A stretch of 64,000 nucleotides of DNA from Pseudonocardia sp. CNS-004 (lineage in GTDB: Bacteria; Actinomycetota; Actinomycetes; Mycobacteriales; Pseudonocardiaceae): contig MKJV01000078.1 in NCBI GenBank assembly GCA_001942185.1, positions 42,698 to 106,697 of the forward strand, in the 5' to 3' direction. A model generated the notes under the pieces. The model was not told the DNA's origin and searched no databases. It worked only from the letters and a program-made list of their open reading frames with translations. How positions within the stretch are numbered: the stretch's first letter is position 1; every line of letters starts with the position of its first letter. Position numbers and translations under genes: made by a program. Shown piece by piece: positions 8,300 through 18,401 of this stretch.

Positions 8300-9090
8300 C
8301 GACCCTCGAACGTCGGGCGCCGCTTCTCCAGGAAGGCGGCCACCGCGTGCACGTGGTCGGACGTGGCGGCGAGCCGGGCCTGCGCGAGCGCCTCCGCGGC
8401 GAGCACGTCGTCCAGCGGCGCGGTCGCCCCGTACCGCACGGCCCGCCGGACCTCGGCGTACGCCCGCGTCGGGCCGGCCGCGAGGCGACGCGCCAGCTCG
8501 AGGGCGCTCGGCAGCACCTCGTCGGCCGGCACGACGGAGCGCACCAGGCCCCACGCGTGCCCGTCCTCCGCGGTGAAGCCCTCCCCGAGCAGCAGCAGTT
8601 CCAGCGCCCGCGAGACGCCGACCGCGTGCGCGAGGCTCGCCGAGAGCCCGGAGTCGGCGGTGAGCCCGATCCCGGTGAACGCGGTCGAGAATGACGCCCC
8701 GGCGGCCGCGACACGCAGGTCACAGGCCAGCGCGAAGCCCAGGCCCGCCCCGACGCAGGGCCCGTTGATCGCGGCGACCACCGGGAACGGCAGGTCGGCC
8801 AGCCCGCGGACGATCGGGTTGTAGTGCTCGGAGACGGTGTCGAGCGCGGTGGCCGGGTCGCGGCGCAGCGCCTCGGCGTGCTCGCCGAGGTCCTGCCCCA
8901 CGCAGAACGCCTTCCCCGCGCCCGTCAGCACGAGGGCGCGCACGTCGTCGGCGGCGGCGAGCTCGCCGAGTGCGGCGAGCAGCGCGTTCTTGAGCTCGAC
9001 GGTGAGGGCGTTGTAGCGCGCGGGCCGCTGCAGGGTGAGCACCGCGACGGCACCGTCCCGCGCGAGGCCGACGGCCGGATCATCGGTCAT
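8296..9090 (-). CDS. paaG: Enoyl-CoA hydratase/isomerase, PaaG-like
   Basis: Crotonase-fold protein, 264 aa, intact. By context it converts the ring-epoxide of phenylacetyl-CoA to oxepin-CoA (PaaG role). Visible: RPARYNALTVELKNALLAAL, the CoA-binding/oxyanion segment GKAFCVGQDLGEHAEAL, and INGPCVGAGLGFALACDLRVAA followed by FTGIGLTADSGLSASL. The second catalytic position has Asp rather than Glu (ADSG), as in PaaG-type isomerases. ATG 9090 is preceded by a 16-base PaaR-like operator, and the stop overlaps the TetR gene. It could instead be a generic PaaF/EchA, but the operator and neighbours favour PaaG. Confidence 0.8.
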   Translation of the reverse strand: MTDDPAVGLARDGAVAVLTLQRPARYNALTVELKNALLAALGELAAADDVRALVLTGAGKAFCVGQDLGEHAEALRRDPATALDTVSEHYNPIVRGLADLPFPVVAAINGPCVGAGLGFALACDLRVAAAGASFSTAFTGIGLTADSGLSASLAHAVGVSRALELLLLGEGFTAEDGHAWGLVRSVVPADEVLPSALELARRLAAGPTRAYAEVRRAVRYGATAPLDDVLAAEALAQARLAATSDHVHAVAAFLEKRRPTFEGR

Positions 9091-9108
9091 CGCGCCAGGG
9101 TAGCCGCC

Positions 9109-9124
9109 GACCGAACGATCGGTC
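9109..9124 (-). promoter_or_regulatory. PaaR-like operator upstream of paaG-tetR
   Basis: GACCGAACGATCGGTC, an inverted repeat with arms GACCGA/TCGGTC around ACGA. It contains ACCG-AA-CG-AT-CGGT, an exact fit to the ACCG-N2-CG-N2-CGGT pattern known for PaaR. It begins 18 bases upstream of the paaG start codon, so it would occlude the promoter and autoregulate the TetR gene. Confidence 0.7.
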
Positions 9125-9142
9125 GCCCTCGGCGCCGTGCCG

Positions 9143-9532
9143 CTACGCAGGCGCGTCGACGATCTTCCAGTAGGAGTCCTTGCGGACGACCTTGCCGGCG
9201 CGGAACTCCCAGTGGTCGCAACCCCGCACGCGCACCGGCCTGCCATCGGGTGCGGTGGCGGTGAGCAGCCACTCCGAGACACCGAGGTCGCCGCTGACCC
9301 AGTGGCGGGCATCGCCGTAGTGGACGTCGGGCAGGCCCGCGAAGCGGGAGGCAAGGCCATCCCGGACCGCCGCTCTTCCGGTGAGGCGCTGCCCACAGGG
9401 GTCGGGCCCCCTCGGCATGTCGAGGGAACAGTCCTCGGCGAAGAACTCCATGATCGCATCCAGATCGTGCGCGTTGAACGCGTCCGCGATCGCCTCCAGC
9501 GTCTCGACCGACGCCCCGCCGCGATCAGTCAT
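9143..9532 (-). CDS. SnoaL-like / NTF2-fold protein
   Basis: 129-aa polypeptide with the SnoaL/NTF2-like pattern: IADAFNAHDLDAIMEFFAEDCSLDMP at the N-terminus, GRAAVRDGLASRFAGLPD in the middle and GCDHWEFRAGKVVRKDSYWKIVD at the end. Such proteins are small cone-shaped enzymes or binding proteins; no specific reaction can be assigned. ATG 9532 has GGAGG eight bases upstream; GTG 9538 is an alternative. It is divergent from paaZ and separated from it by the PaaR-like site at 9654. Confidence 0.75.
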   Translation of the reverse strand: MTDRGGASVETLEAIADAFNAHDLDAIMEFFAEDCSLDMPRGPDPCGQRLTGRAAVRDGLASRFAGLPDVHYGDARHWVSGDLGVSEWLLTATAPDGRPVRVRGCDHWEFRAGKVVRKDSYWKIVDAPA

Positions 9533-9653
9533 GCCCACCGCCTCCTCTGTCCGCTCGGGTGCGGGTGATTGTCCACCTCCCGGTGGCCGCGTCCAGGACG
9601 AACAGGTCCGGGCCCGGGCACTGGGATGTGCGGCCCGTTGGTGCTAGCGTCGG

Positions 9654-9671
9654 CCCGAACGAACGGTCGGT
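9654..9671 (+). promoter_or_regulatory. PaaR-like operator upstream of paaZ
   Basis: CCCGAACGAACGGTCGGT; bases 9654-9667 fit ACCG-N2-CG-N2-CGGT with one mismatch and an extra CGGT follows. It begins about 45 bases before the paaZ ATG, between paaZ and the divergent SnoaL-like gene. It shares CCGAACGA with the other two sites. Confidence 0.6.
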
Positions 9672-9697
9672 TGAGTCGATCCGATGGAGGCCCGGCG

Positions 9698-11726
9698 ATG
9701 GCGCCCGTCCTGCGCAGCTACGTGAGCGGCGGCTGGCACCGCCCGGTCGAGGAGGGCAGGCCGCTGCACGACGCCGTGACCGGCCAGGAGGTCGCCCGGA
9801 TCTCCTCGGCGGGCGTCGACTTCGCCGCCGCGCTCGAGCACGGCAGGCGGGTCGGCGGGCCTGCTCTGCGGGAGTTGACCTTCCACCAGCGCGCCGCGCT
9901 GCTCAAGGCGCTCGGCCGGCACCTGCGCGAGCACCGCGAGGACCTCTACGCCGTCTCCGCGCAGACCGGCGCGACGCTCGGCGATTCGAAGTTCGCGTCG
10001 ACGGCGGCATCGGCGTGCTGCTCGCGTACGCGTCGAGGCCGCCGGGAGCTGCCCAACGACACCGTCTACGTCGACGGCGCCGTCGAGCCGCTCGGGCGCG
10101 GCGGCACCTTCGTCGGCCAGCACGTCTGCACCCCGTTGCACGGCGTGGCGGTGCAGATCAACGCCTTCAACTTCCCGGTGTGGGGCCCGCTGGAGAAACT
10201 CGCCCCGGCGTTCCTCGCCGGCGTGCCGTCACTGATCAAGCCGGCCAGCCCCACCGCGTTCCTCACCGCAGCGCTGGTGGAGCTGATCGTCGGGTCCGGG
10301 TTGCTCCCCGAGGGCTCGCTGCAGTTCGTGGCCGGCAGCACCGGTGATCTCCTCGACCACCTCACCGAGCAGGACCTGGTCGCGTTCACCGGCTCGGCGT
10401 CCACCGCGGCGACGCTGCGCACCCACCCCACCGTGGTGCGGCGCGCGGTGCGGTTCACCGCCGAGGCCGACTCCCTCAACCTGTCCGTGCTCGGCCCGGA
10501 CGCCGCCCCGGGCACACCGGAGTTCGACCTGTACGTCAAGGGCGTCGTCGCCGAGATGACGGTGAAGGCGGGGCAGAAGTGCACCGCGATCCGCCGCGCG
10601 TTCGTCCCGGAACAGCACGTCGACGCCGTCGTCGAGGCCGTATCGGCGCGCCTTCACCGCACGACGATCGGCAACCCGGCGAGCGAGGGCGTGCGGATGG
10701 GGGCGCTCGCGAGCCTGGAGCAGCGCGAGGAGGTGCGCCGCAGCGTCAAGGCGCTCGCCGACGCGGGGCGGATCGTGTTCGGCGACCCGGCGAAGGTCGA
10801 CGTGGTCGACGCCGACCCGGAGCGGGGCGCCTTCATCTCGCCGATCCTCCTGGTGGGCGACCCGGAGCGGGCCGAGCCGCACGAGGTGGAGGCGTTCGGC
10901 CCGGTCTCCACGGTGCTCCCCTACGCGAGCACCGCGCAGCTGATCGACTACGCCGCGCGCGCCAGGGCAGCCTCGCGGGCTCGGTGGTCACGGCCGACCC
11001 GGCGTTCGCGCGCGAGGTGGTGCTCGGCGTCGCCCCGTGGCACGGGCGGCTGCTCGTGCTGAACGAGAAGGACGCGAAGGAGTCCACCGGGCACGGCTCC
11101 CCGCTGCCGGCGCTGGTGCACGGCGGCCCGGGACGCGCGGGCGGCGGCGAGGAGATGGGCGGCATCCGGGGCGTGCTGCACCACATGCAGCGCACGGCCG
11201 TGCAGGCCGACCCGGACACGCTCACCGCGATCACCGGCCGCTGGGTGACCGGTGCGCAGCGCACCGTCACCGACGTGCACCCGTTCCGCAAGCACCTGGA
11301 GGAGCTGCGGGTGGGCGACACGATCGTCGCGGGCCCGCGCCGGGTGACGCAGGAGGACGTGGAGCACTTCGCCGAGTTCACCGGCGACACCTTCTACGCC
11401 CACATGGACGCCGAAGCCGCCGCGGCCAACCCGCTGTTCGGCGAGCGGGTGGCCACGGCTACCTCGTGGTGTCGCTCGCCGCGGGCCTGTTCGTCGACCC
11501 CGACCCCGGCCCGGTGCTGGCCAACTTCGGCGTGGACGAGCTGCGGTTCCTCACGCCCGTCACGTTCGGCGACGAGCTGACGGTCACGCTCACCTGCAAG
11601 CAGCTGACGCCGCGGGACACGGCCGCGTACGGCGAGGTCCGCTGGGACGCCGACGTCACGCGCCAGGACGGCGAGTCGGTGGCACGCTACGACGTGCTGA
11701 CGCTGGTGGCGAAGAAGGAGAGCTGA
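9698..11726 (+). CDS. paaZ: PaaZ, oxepin-CoA hydrolase / 3-oxo-5,6-dehydrosuberyl-CoA semialdehyde dehydrogenase (frame interrupted)
   Basis: Bifunctional enzyme that opens the oxepin-CoA ring (C-terminal MaoC-like hotdog domain) and oxidises the resulting aldehyde with NADP (N-terminal ALDH domain). ALDH part: INAFNFPVWGPLEKLAPAFL, a FTGSAST motif and the catalytic GQKCTAIRR. Hydratase part: PRRVTQEDVEHFAEFTGDTF and HGYLVVSLAAGLFVDP. Five missing bases restore one ~677-aa protein: near 9983, 10043 and 10053 (three together, net in frame, two of them in G runs), near 10970 and near 11457. ATG 9698 has GGAGG upstream. It is followed two bases later by paaK. Confidence 0.92.
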
Positions 11727-11728
11727 CG

Positions 11729-13053
11729 ATGACGACGATCGATCGGCGTCTCGGGGACGCGCCGCCCGCGGAGCTGCTCGACCCGGCCGAGCGCATGTCC
11801 GTGGACGAGCTGCGGGCCCTGCAGTGGGAACGGCTGCGGTGGACCCTGCGGCACGCCTACGAGAACGTGCCGTTCTACCGGCGCCACTTCGACGCCCACG
11901 GCGTGCACCCCGACGACTGCCGCGAGCTGTCCGACATCGCGAAGTTCCCGACCACCTCCAAGGCCGACCTGCGCGACAACTACCCGTTCGGCATGTTCGC
12001 CGTGCCACAGGACCAGGTGCGGCGCATCCACGCCTCCTCGGGCACCACCGGCAAGCCGACCGTGGTGGGCTACACCGAGCGCGACATCGACACCTGGGCC
12101 ACGCTCATGGCCCGCTCGATCCGCGCGGCAGGCGGGCGCCCCGGCCACAAGGTGCACGTCGCGTACGGGTACGGCCTGTTCACCGGCGGGCTGGGCGCGC
12201 ACTACGGGGTGGAGAAGCTGGGCGCCACGGCCATCCCGGTGTCGGGCGGGATGACCCCGCGGCAGGTCCAGCTGATCCAGGACTTCCGGCCCGAGATCAT
12301 CATGGTCACCCCCTCGTACATGCTCACGATCATCGACGAGTTCGAGCGGCAGGGCATCGACCCGGCGTCCTCGTCGTTGCAGGTCGGGATCTTCGGTGCG
12401 GAGCCCTGGACCGAGCAGATGCGCGGCGAGATCGAGAACCGCACGGGCATGCACGCCGTCGACATCTACGGGCTGTCCGAGGTGATGGGCCCCGGCGTCT
12501 CGCAGGAGTGCGTGGAGACCAAGGACGGTCTGCACGTCTGGGAGGACGCCTTCCTCCCGGAGGTGGTCGACCCGCTCGACGCCTCCCCCGTGCCCGACGG
12601 CGAGGAGGGCGAGCTGCTGTTCACCTCGCTCACCAAGGAGGCGTTGCCGATCATCCGCTACCGCACGCGCGACCTCACCCGGCTGCTGCCGGGCACCGGG
12701 CGTCCGGCGATGCGCCGGATGCAGAAGATCACCGGCCGCAGCGATGACATGATCATCCTGCGCGGCGTGAACGTCTTCCCCACCCAGATCGAGGAGGTCG
12801 TGCTGCGCACCGCGGGCCTCGCGCCGCACTTCCAGCTCCTCCTGACCACCGAGGGCCGCCTCGACGCCCTCACGGTGCGCGTGGAGGCGCGTCCCGACTG
12901 CCCGCCCGAACGCCGCGCCGGGGCGGGCGCGAGCTGGTGGCGGCGGTGAAGGACCACGTCGGCGTCACGGTCGGCTGCGAGGTGGTGGACCCGGACACCC
13001 TCGAACGGTCGGTGGGCAAGCTGCAGCGCCTCAAGGACGAGCGCAGGCGCTGA
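11729..13053 (+). CDS. paaK: Phenylacetate-CoA ligase PaaK
   Basis: AMP-forming ligase that activates phenylacetate to phenylacetyl-CoA, the first step of the pathway. About 441 aa after repair, the normal size. Visible: IHASSGTTGKPTVVGYT (ATP/AMP-binding P-loop, near residue 97), IYGLSEVMGPGVSQEC, RTRDLTRLLPG and the C-terminal hinge GRSDDMIILRGVNVFPTQIEE. The last 45 codons are shifted by one missing base in the G-run region near 12918, after which the frame ends KLQRLKDERRR at 13053. AAGGAG upstream of ATG 11729. Confidence 0.95.
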
Positions 13054-13072
13054 CGTCCGCAGCGGGTTGATC

Positions 13073-13749
13073 TCAGCCGGGCAGCAGCAGCGCGGTGAGA
13101 GCGCCGGGTGCGGTGACCATGGCGTCGTGGCCGGACTCCAGCTCCACGGCCGGGTAGCCCAGCCTGCGCGCCCACTCGCCGAACGGGAGCCGGGCGGGCA
13201 CGCAGAGCACCGCGCGGCCCGGGATGGCGTCCACCGCGCCGGTGAGGTGCGTGGGATCGGCGAAGGTCCGGCGCGGGTGCGGGGTCAGCTGCGGCTCGAG
13301 CCAGGCGACCTGGTCCGGGTCGGTCACGCCCACCGCCGCCGCCCGCGGCACCGCGATGACCCCGTCGGTCGTTGCCGCATCGACCCACCTCCGGAACGAC
13401 TCCGGCGCGAGGCCGTCCATCGACGCGCCGTCGGGGCCCACCCAGGCGTCCACCAGCACGAGCCGCGCGACGCGGCCGGGCTCGCGGTCGGCGGCCTCGC
13501 GCACGACGAGACCCGAGTAGCTGTGCCCGACCAGCACCACATCGCGCAGGTCGCCGCCGCGCAGCAGCTCCACGACGTCGTCGACGTGCGTACGCAGGCC
13601 GACGTCGGGCCGCAGCTCCGACGCCCGCTCACCGAGCCCGGTGAGGGTCGTGCCAGCACCTCGTGGCCGGCCGCGCGCAGCGGCCCGGCCACGTCGCGCC
13701 AGCACCACCCGCCGTGCCACGCGCCGTGCACGAGGACGTACGTCGCCAT
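13073..13749 (-). CDS. Alpha/beta hydrolase
   Basis: Serine hydrolase of the alpha/beta fold, about 225 aa. Start YVLVHGAWHGGWCWRDV (oxyanion HG), nucleophile elbow VGHSYSG (Ser), a late Asp in the ADPTHLTG region and the catalytic His in LESGHDAM. The N-terminal ~33 residues are in a different frame from the rest; one missing base near 13655 (HEVLA followed by TTLTGLGERA) joins them. It resembles the salicylate-esterase/hydroxynitrile-lyase-like group; substrate unknown. Convergent with paaK and divergent from the lipoprotein gene. Confidence 0.8.
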
Positions 13750-13868
13750 GGTCTCTCCCCTCGCCCCCGGGAGTATGTCCGGTGACTCCCGCGGGCCGAC
13801 GACGGGAGTGTCCCCGCTGATCGAGCATCCCCCTGCCCACCCGGAACCGGCAGGACGGGAGATCTGCG

Positions 13869-15168
13869 ATGTCACGAGGCCGAGGAGGATCGAGGTGGCG
13901 CGTCGTCGCCGCGGTCGTGGCGGCGAGCGCGCTCGTGAGCGCGTGCGGGGGGAGCCCACGGCCCCCGGCGCCGGTACCGGCGTGGGTCACGGCCACGGCG
14001 AACCCGCTGACGACCACCGACCCCGCCGGTCCACTGGACGACCTCGCGCCGCTGCGCGACGCGGTCGGCGGCGCCGAGATCGTCGGCCTCGGCGAGTCGG
14101 TGCACGGTGCGGCGCAGGAGCTCACGCTCAAGCACCGCGTACTGCGGGTGCTCGTCGAGCAGCTGGCTTCCGGAACGTCGCCTGGGAGGAGGACTGGACC
14201 ACTGGCCGCCGGATCGACGAGTACCTCACGGGCGGCGCGGGGGATCCGGCGGAGCTGGTGGCCGGGATGAGCCCGCAGTGGCGGTCGCGGGAGGTGGCCG
14301 ACGTCCTGCGCTGGCTGCGCGCGTTCAACGACGGCCGCCCCGACAAGGTCCGCTTCACCGGCGTCGAGTACTACCTGACCGGGCCCGACGCCTACGACGA
14401 CGTGGCCGCCCACGTCGCCGCGGCCGCGCCGGAGCGGGCGGCTGAGCTGGGCGGGCACCTCGCGGCCGTGCGGCCCGCGACGGACGACGTGTTCGCCCAC
14501 ATCCAGGCCTACGCGAGCGCTCCGGACCAGGAGCCGTACCTGCGCCACGCCCGTGCGGTGCGCGACCTCGTCGCCGCCGTCCCGCACGCGCCCGGCGACC
14601 GCGACCACGCGACGGCCGTGCACACCGCCGACCAGATCGTGGCGTTCTACGAGCACTTCGCGCTGCCCGAGCCCGACAGCCACGCGTTCCGGGACGAGCA
14701 CGCCGCCGCGAACCTGCGGTGGTGGCACGAGCAGACCGGCGGGAAGACCGCCTACTGGGCGGCGGCCCCGCACACCGCCGACGCTGCGCGGATGCGCATC
14801 ACATCGCCGGACGGCGGCGAGCTCCGGTTCGCCGGCGCCGGGTCGCACCTGCGCGAGCGCTACGGCGCGCGCTACCTGTCGATCGGGTTCACCTTCGAAC
14901 GGGGCAGCGTGAGCGGTGGCCCGCAGCCGATCGAGCTGCCGGCACCAGCGGCGGGCTGGTTCGAGCAGCCGTTCGCCCGGTCCGGGCTGGACGCGTTCGT
15001 GCTGGATCTGCGCTCGCCCGCCCCGCCGCCCGTCCGCGAATGGCTCGACGCCCCGCTGACGACGCGCGGCCCCATGGGCCCCGGGTCCACCACCGACGGC
15101 GGGCGGCGTCGGAGTGGTTCGACGTGATCGTGCACTGCCGGCAGGTGACACCCGCGGCACAGCCGTGA
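13869..15168 (+). CDS. Erythromycin-esterase-like lipoprotein (frame interrupted)
   Basis: Secreted lipoprotein of the erythromycin esterase superfamily, about 433 aa. Lipobox ASALVSAC (Cys ~ residue 26) after a basic start. EreA-like motifs: IVGLGESVHGAAQELTLKHRV (His/Glu of the active site), WEEDWTTGRRIDEYL, VRFTGVEYY, RDEHAAANLRWW and HLRERYGARYLSIGF. One base missing near 14165 and another near 15100 explain the frame changes; the last frame ends ASEWFDVIVHCRQVTPAAQP. The actual substrate is unlikely to be a macrolide by default; many homologues in soil bacteria are uncharacterised. Confidence 0.8.
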
Positions 15169-15177
15169 GCCCGTCCC

Positions 15178-15200
15178 CGGTCACGCACGCGGCGTGACGG
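15178..15200. terminator. Short GC hairpin between convergent genes
   Basis: GTCACGC/GCGTGAC arms (15180-15186 and 15192-15198) around a 5-base loop, one more pair possible beyond a mismatch. It includes the stop codon of the minus-strand terC and follows the esterase stop by about 10 bases. No T tract. It could slow polymerases at this convergent junction. Confidence 0.35.
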
Positions 15201-16366
15201 CGGCGTCGTGCTCCGCGTGCGCCCTGCGCAACAGCGCCATCAGCTGCTCCTCCTGGCGGATCTTCGCCCGCTGCTTCTCCGGCAGCCTGCGCAGCTGGGC
15301 CTCCTCGGCGAGCAGCTTGCGGAAGACGTCCTCCCGGACCTCGGGATCGACCTCGCAGGTGAGGTACTCGGTGGCGTGGCGGCGCGCGGCGGACACGAGG
15401 TTGACCGCCCGGCCTTCGGGCTGGCCAGCGAGGCGATCACGGTGACGACCAGCACCCCGATGATGACGACGAGCGAGGCGCCGGTGCCGATCTCGACGAC
15501 GTTCACGTGCTCCCCGTCGTTGATGAACGGGACGTTGTTCTCGTGCAGCGCGTGCAGGATCAGCTTCACACCGATGAAGGCGAGGATGGCCGCCAGGCCG
15601 TAGGAGAGGTAGACGAGCCGGTCGAGCAGGCCGTCGAGCAGGAAGTACAGCTGGCGCAGCCCGAGCAGGGAGAACGCGGTGGCCGTGAACACCACGAACA
15701 CGTTCTGCGTCAGGCCGAAGATCGCGGGGATGGAGTCGAGCGCGAACATGATGTCGGTGCCGCCGATGGCCACCATGACCAGCAGCATCGGCGTCATGAC
15801 CCGCTTGCCGTCGTGGATCGTGAAGAGCCTGTCGCCGTCGTACTCCTCGGATGTCCGGAAGAGCGCCCTGGCCAGCCGCACCATGATGTTGTCCGGTGAC
15901 CGGCTCTCCGAGTCACTGGGCTTGAGGATGTTGCCTGCTGTGATCAGCAGCACGAGCCCGAACAGGTAGAACACCCACGCGAACGTGTTGATCAGCGCGG
16001 CGCCCAGGAGGATGAAGCCGGTGCGGGCGATCAGGGAGAACACGATGCCGAACAGCAGCACCTTCTGCTGGTCCGCCCGGGGCACCCGGAAGCTCGTCAT
16101 GATCACGAGGAAGACGAACAGGTTGTCGACCGACAGCGCCTTCTCGGTCAGGTAGCCCGCGAAGTACTCCGCCCCCATGGCCGGGCCGCCGAGGATCAGC
16201 ACGCCGACGCCGAACAGGACCGCGATCCCGACGTAGAGCGCCGACCACACCGCGGCTTCCGACATCGTCGGACGTGCGCCTTGCGCACGTGGAAGAAGTA
16301 GTCGAAGGCGAGCAGACCCACGATCCCGATGATCGTGAGCCACCACGTCAGGGCCGATACGTCCAT
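15181..16366 (-). CDS. TerC/Alx family membrane protein
   Basis: Integral membrane protein of the TerC/Alx family, linked to metal-ion (manganese) handling and tellurite resistance. Around eight transmembrane helices. Key segments: EKALSVDNLFVFLVIMTSF (the conserved ExxLSxDN), IGGTDIMFALDSIPAIFGLT (the second acidic motif, DSIPA) and SYGLAAILAFIGVKL. The start MDVSALTWWLTIIGIVG and the body are joined by one missing base near 16273. The charged C-terminal tail (YLTCEVDPEVREDVFRKLL) is joined by another near 15412. About 395 aa in total, longer than the usual ~330 because of the tail. Confidence 0.85.
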
Positions 16367-16438
16367 CCAGACTCCCGGTTCGGGCCGACCAGAGCGCCCA
16401 CCCTACGGCGACCCGGGAATCCCGCACCGCACCTGCGC

Positions 16439-17325
16439 TCAGCACGGCCGGATGGTGTGGCGAACGCCCGTGAGGAGCTCGGAACGTTCCCAGAGCTCGG
16501 CAGCGACCGCGGGGTCGCGCGACCTGCGGCTCGTGCGCACCGGCGTCGGATGGCCGCCCCGCTGCAGGAACCCGTCCGGCCCGACGCACTCACCACCCGC
16601 GACACCGGGCGCCGTCGCCGCGTGGAGCAGCGGCAGCACGCCCATCTCCGGGCTCTGCGCGGATCCGCCCGCGAGGATCCGGCCCTGCAGCGACGTGTCG
16701 CGGCGCTGCCCCTCGGTGGCGGCGACGCCGGGGTGGGCCGCCACCGAGATCGTCCGTCTGCCCGCCGCGGACATCCGCCGCTGCAGCTCGAAGGCGAACA
16801 GCAGGTTGGCGAGCTTGGACTGCGCGTAGGCGAGCCACCGCTGGTAGCGCCGGTGTTCCCAGTTCAGGTCGTCGTGGATCCGGCCCAGCACGTGCAGGCC
16901 GCTGGAGACGGTGACGACCCGGTCGCGCACGGGGTCGGCCAGCAGCCTGTCAGCGCGAACGGCCCGAGGTGGTTGGTGCCGATGTGCCGCTCGAACCCGT
17001 CGGCCGTCCGGCCGAGGGGCACGCCCATCACCCCGGCGTTGTTGACCAGCACGTCGAGCTCGCCCGGCAGATCGTCGGCGAACGCCCGCACCGACGACAG
17101 GTCCGCCAGATCGAGCCGGCGCACCTCGGTCTGGCCGGGGATCGTGGCCGCCGCCGCGTGCCCGGCGGCCGGGTCCCGGCACGCCATGATCACTCGCGCT
17201 CCGGCGCCGGCGAGCACCCGGGCCGCGTGCCGGCCGAGCCCGCTGTTCGCGCCCGTGACGACCACCGTGCGCCCGTGCTGGCGGGGGACGTCCGCCGCGG
17301 TCCACCTCGTCCCGGTGCGAGTCAT
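16439..17325 (-). CDS. Short-chain dehydrogenase/reductase (retinol-dehydrogenase-like)
   Basis: Rossmann-fold oxidoreductase, ~295 aa. NAD(P)-binding TGANSGLG near residue 25, NNAGVMG, and the catalytic Ser (VVTVSSGLHVLG) and YAQSK. The profile resembles the WWOX/retinol-dehydrogenase-like SDRs common in actinomycetes. One missing base near 16950 joins the two halves. It lies downstream of, and divergent to, the AraC-type gene; the substrate is unknown. Confidence 0.8.
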
Positions 17326-17407
17326 GTTCCCAGTGAATCCGCGGCCGGCGAGACGTTCCATGTTCGGCGGGCGCGGCCGCATGTCCGAGCGTCTACGCTC
17401 CGGCGGC

Positions 17408-18392
17408 GTGGACGCTCTCGCCGACCTGCTCGACGGGGTACGGGCCCGCTCGGCGGCGTTCTGCCAGGTCGTCCTGGATCCGCCGTGGGCGATGCGCATC
17501 GCGGACGGGGCGCCGCTCGCCCTCGCCATCCCCCTGCGCGGGCACGCCTGGCTGGTGCCCGGGGACGTCGATCCCGTGCTGATCCGCACCGGCGACGTCG
17601 CCGTGATCAAGGGTCCACGGCACTACGTCGTGGCCGACGACCCCGGCACCCGCCCGACCACCGTCGTCCGCCCCGGCAACCGGCTCATGACGCTCGACGG
17701 CGTCGACATCACCGCCGACCAGCGCCTCAGCCCGTTCACCAGCGCGCTCGGTCCGCAGCCCGGCGACGTGCCGGACGGGGCGGCGATCATCGCCAGCGGC
17801 ACCTACCAGGTCACCGGCGACGTCAGCGGCCGGCTGCTCGCGGCGCTGCCCCGCGTCGCCGCGCTGCCCCGCGAGCAGGCCCGCTCCCCGATCACGGATC
17901 TGCTCGCCGCCGAGGTCACCCGCAGCGAGCCGGGTCAGCAGGTGGTGCTCGACCGGCTGCTCGACCTCGCGCTCATCGCCACCCTGCGCGCCTGGTTCGC
18001 CCGGCCGGAGGCCGACGCGCCCGGGTGGTACCTCGCCCACGGCGACCCGCTCGTCGGCCCGGCCCTGCGCATGATCCACGACGACCCGGCGCGGCCATGG
18101 ACCGTGGCGGCGCTCGCGGCCGCCGCCGGGGCGTCGCGGGCCGCGCTGGCCCGCCGGTTCACCGCGCTCGTCGGCAGCCGCCGATGACCTACCTCACCCA
18201 CTGGCGCCTCGACCGCGCCGCCGACCTGCTCCGCGACACCGACGCCACCGTCGAGTCGATCGCCCACCAGGTCGCTACGCCAACGCCTTCGCCCTCACCG
18301 TGGCGTTCAAACGGGTGCGCGGCACGACGCCGCGCCGCCACCGCACCGGCTCCCCGGCTCGCGCTACCGGAGGAGCGCCGGGGACCATATAG
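17408..18392 (+). CDS. AraC family regulator with cupin-type N-terminal domain
   Basis: Transcription factor, about 328 aa. The N-terminal AraC-binding/cupin domain starts VDALADLLDGVRARSAAFCQ and contains GHAWLVPGDVDPVLIRTGDVAVIKGPRHY. The C-terminal double HTH is visible as WTVAALAAAAGASRAALARRFTALVG, then MTYLTHWRLDRAADLLRD and VESIAHQV-YANAFALTVAFKR. Two single missing bases, near 18175 and 18275, join these. GTG 17408 is chosen because a TACGCT box lies about 10 bases upstream and family members begin with this sequence; ATG 17381 is possible. Divergent from the SDR gene, its likely target. Confidence 0.85.
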
Positions 18393-18393
18393 T
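18388..18393 (+). promoter_or_regulatory. -10 box of a probable leaderless tupA promoter
   Basis: TATAGT eight bases before the GTG of tupA. It lies across the stop of the araC-type gene, so the tup operon probably has its own promoter independent of read-through. No riboswitch-like structure fits in the space. Confidence 0.45.
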
Positions 18394-18401
18394 GCCGTCC
18401 T

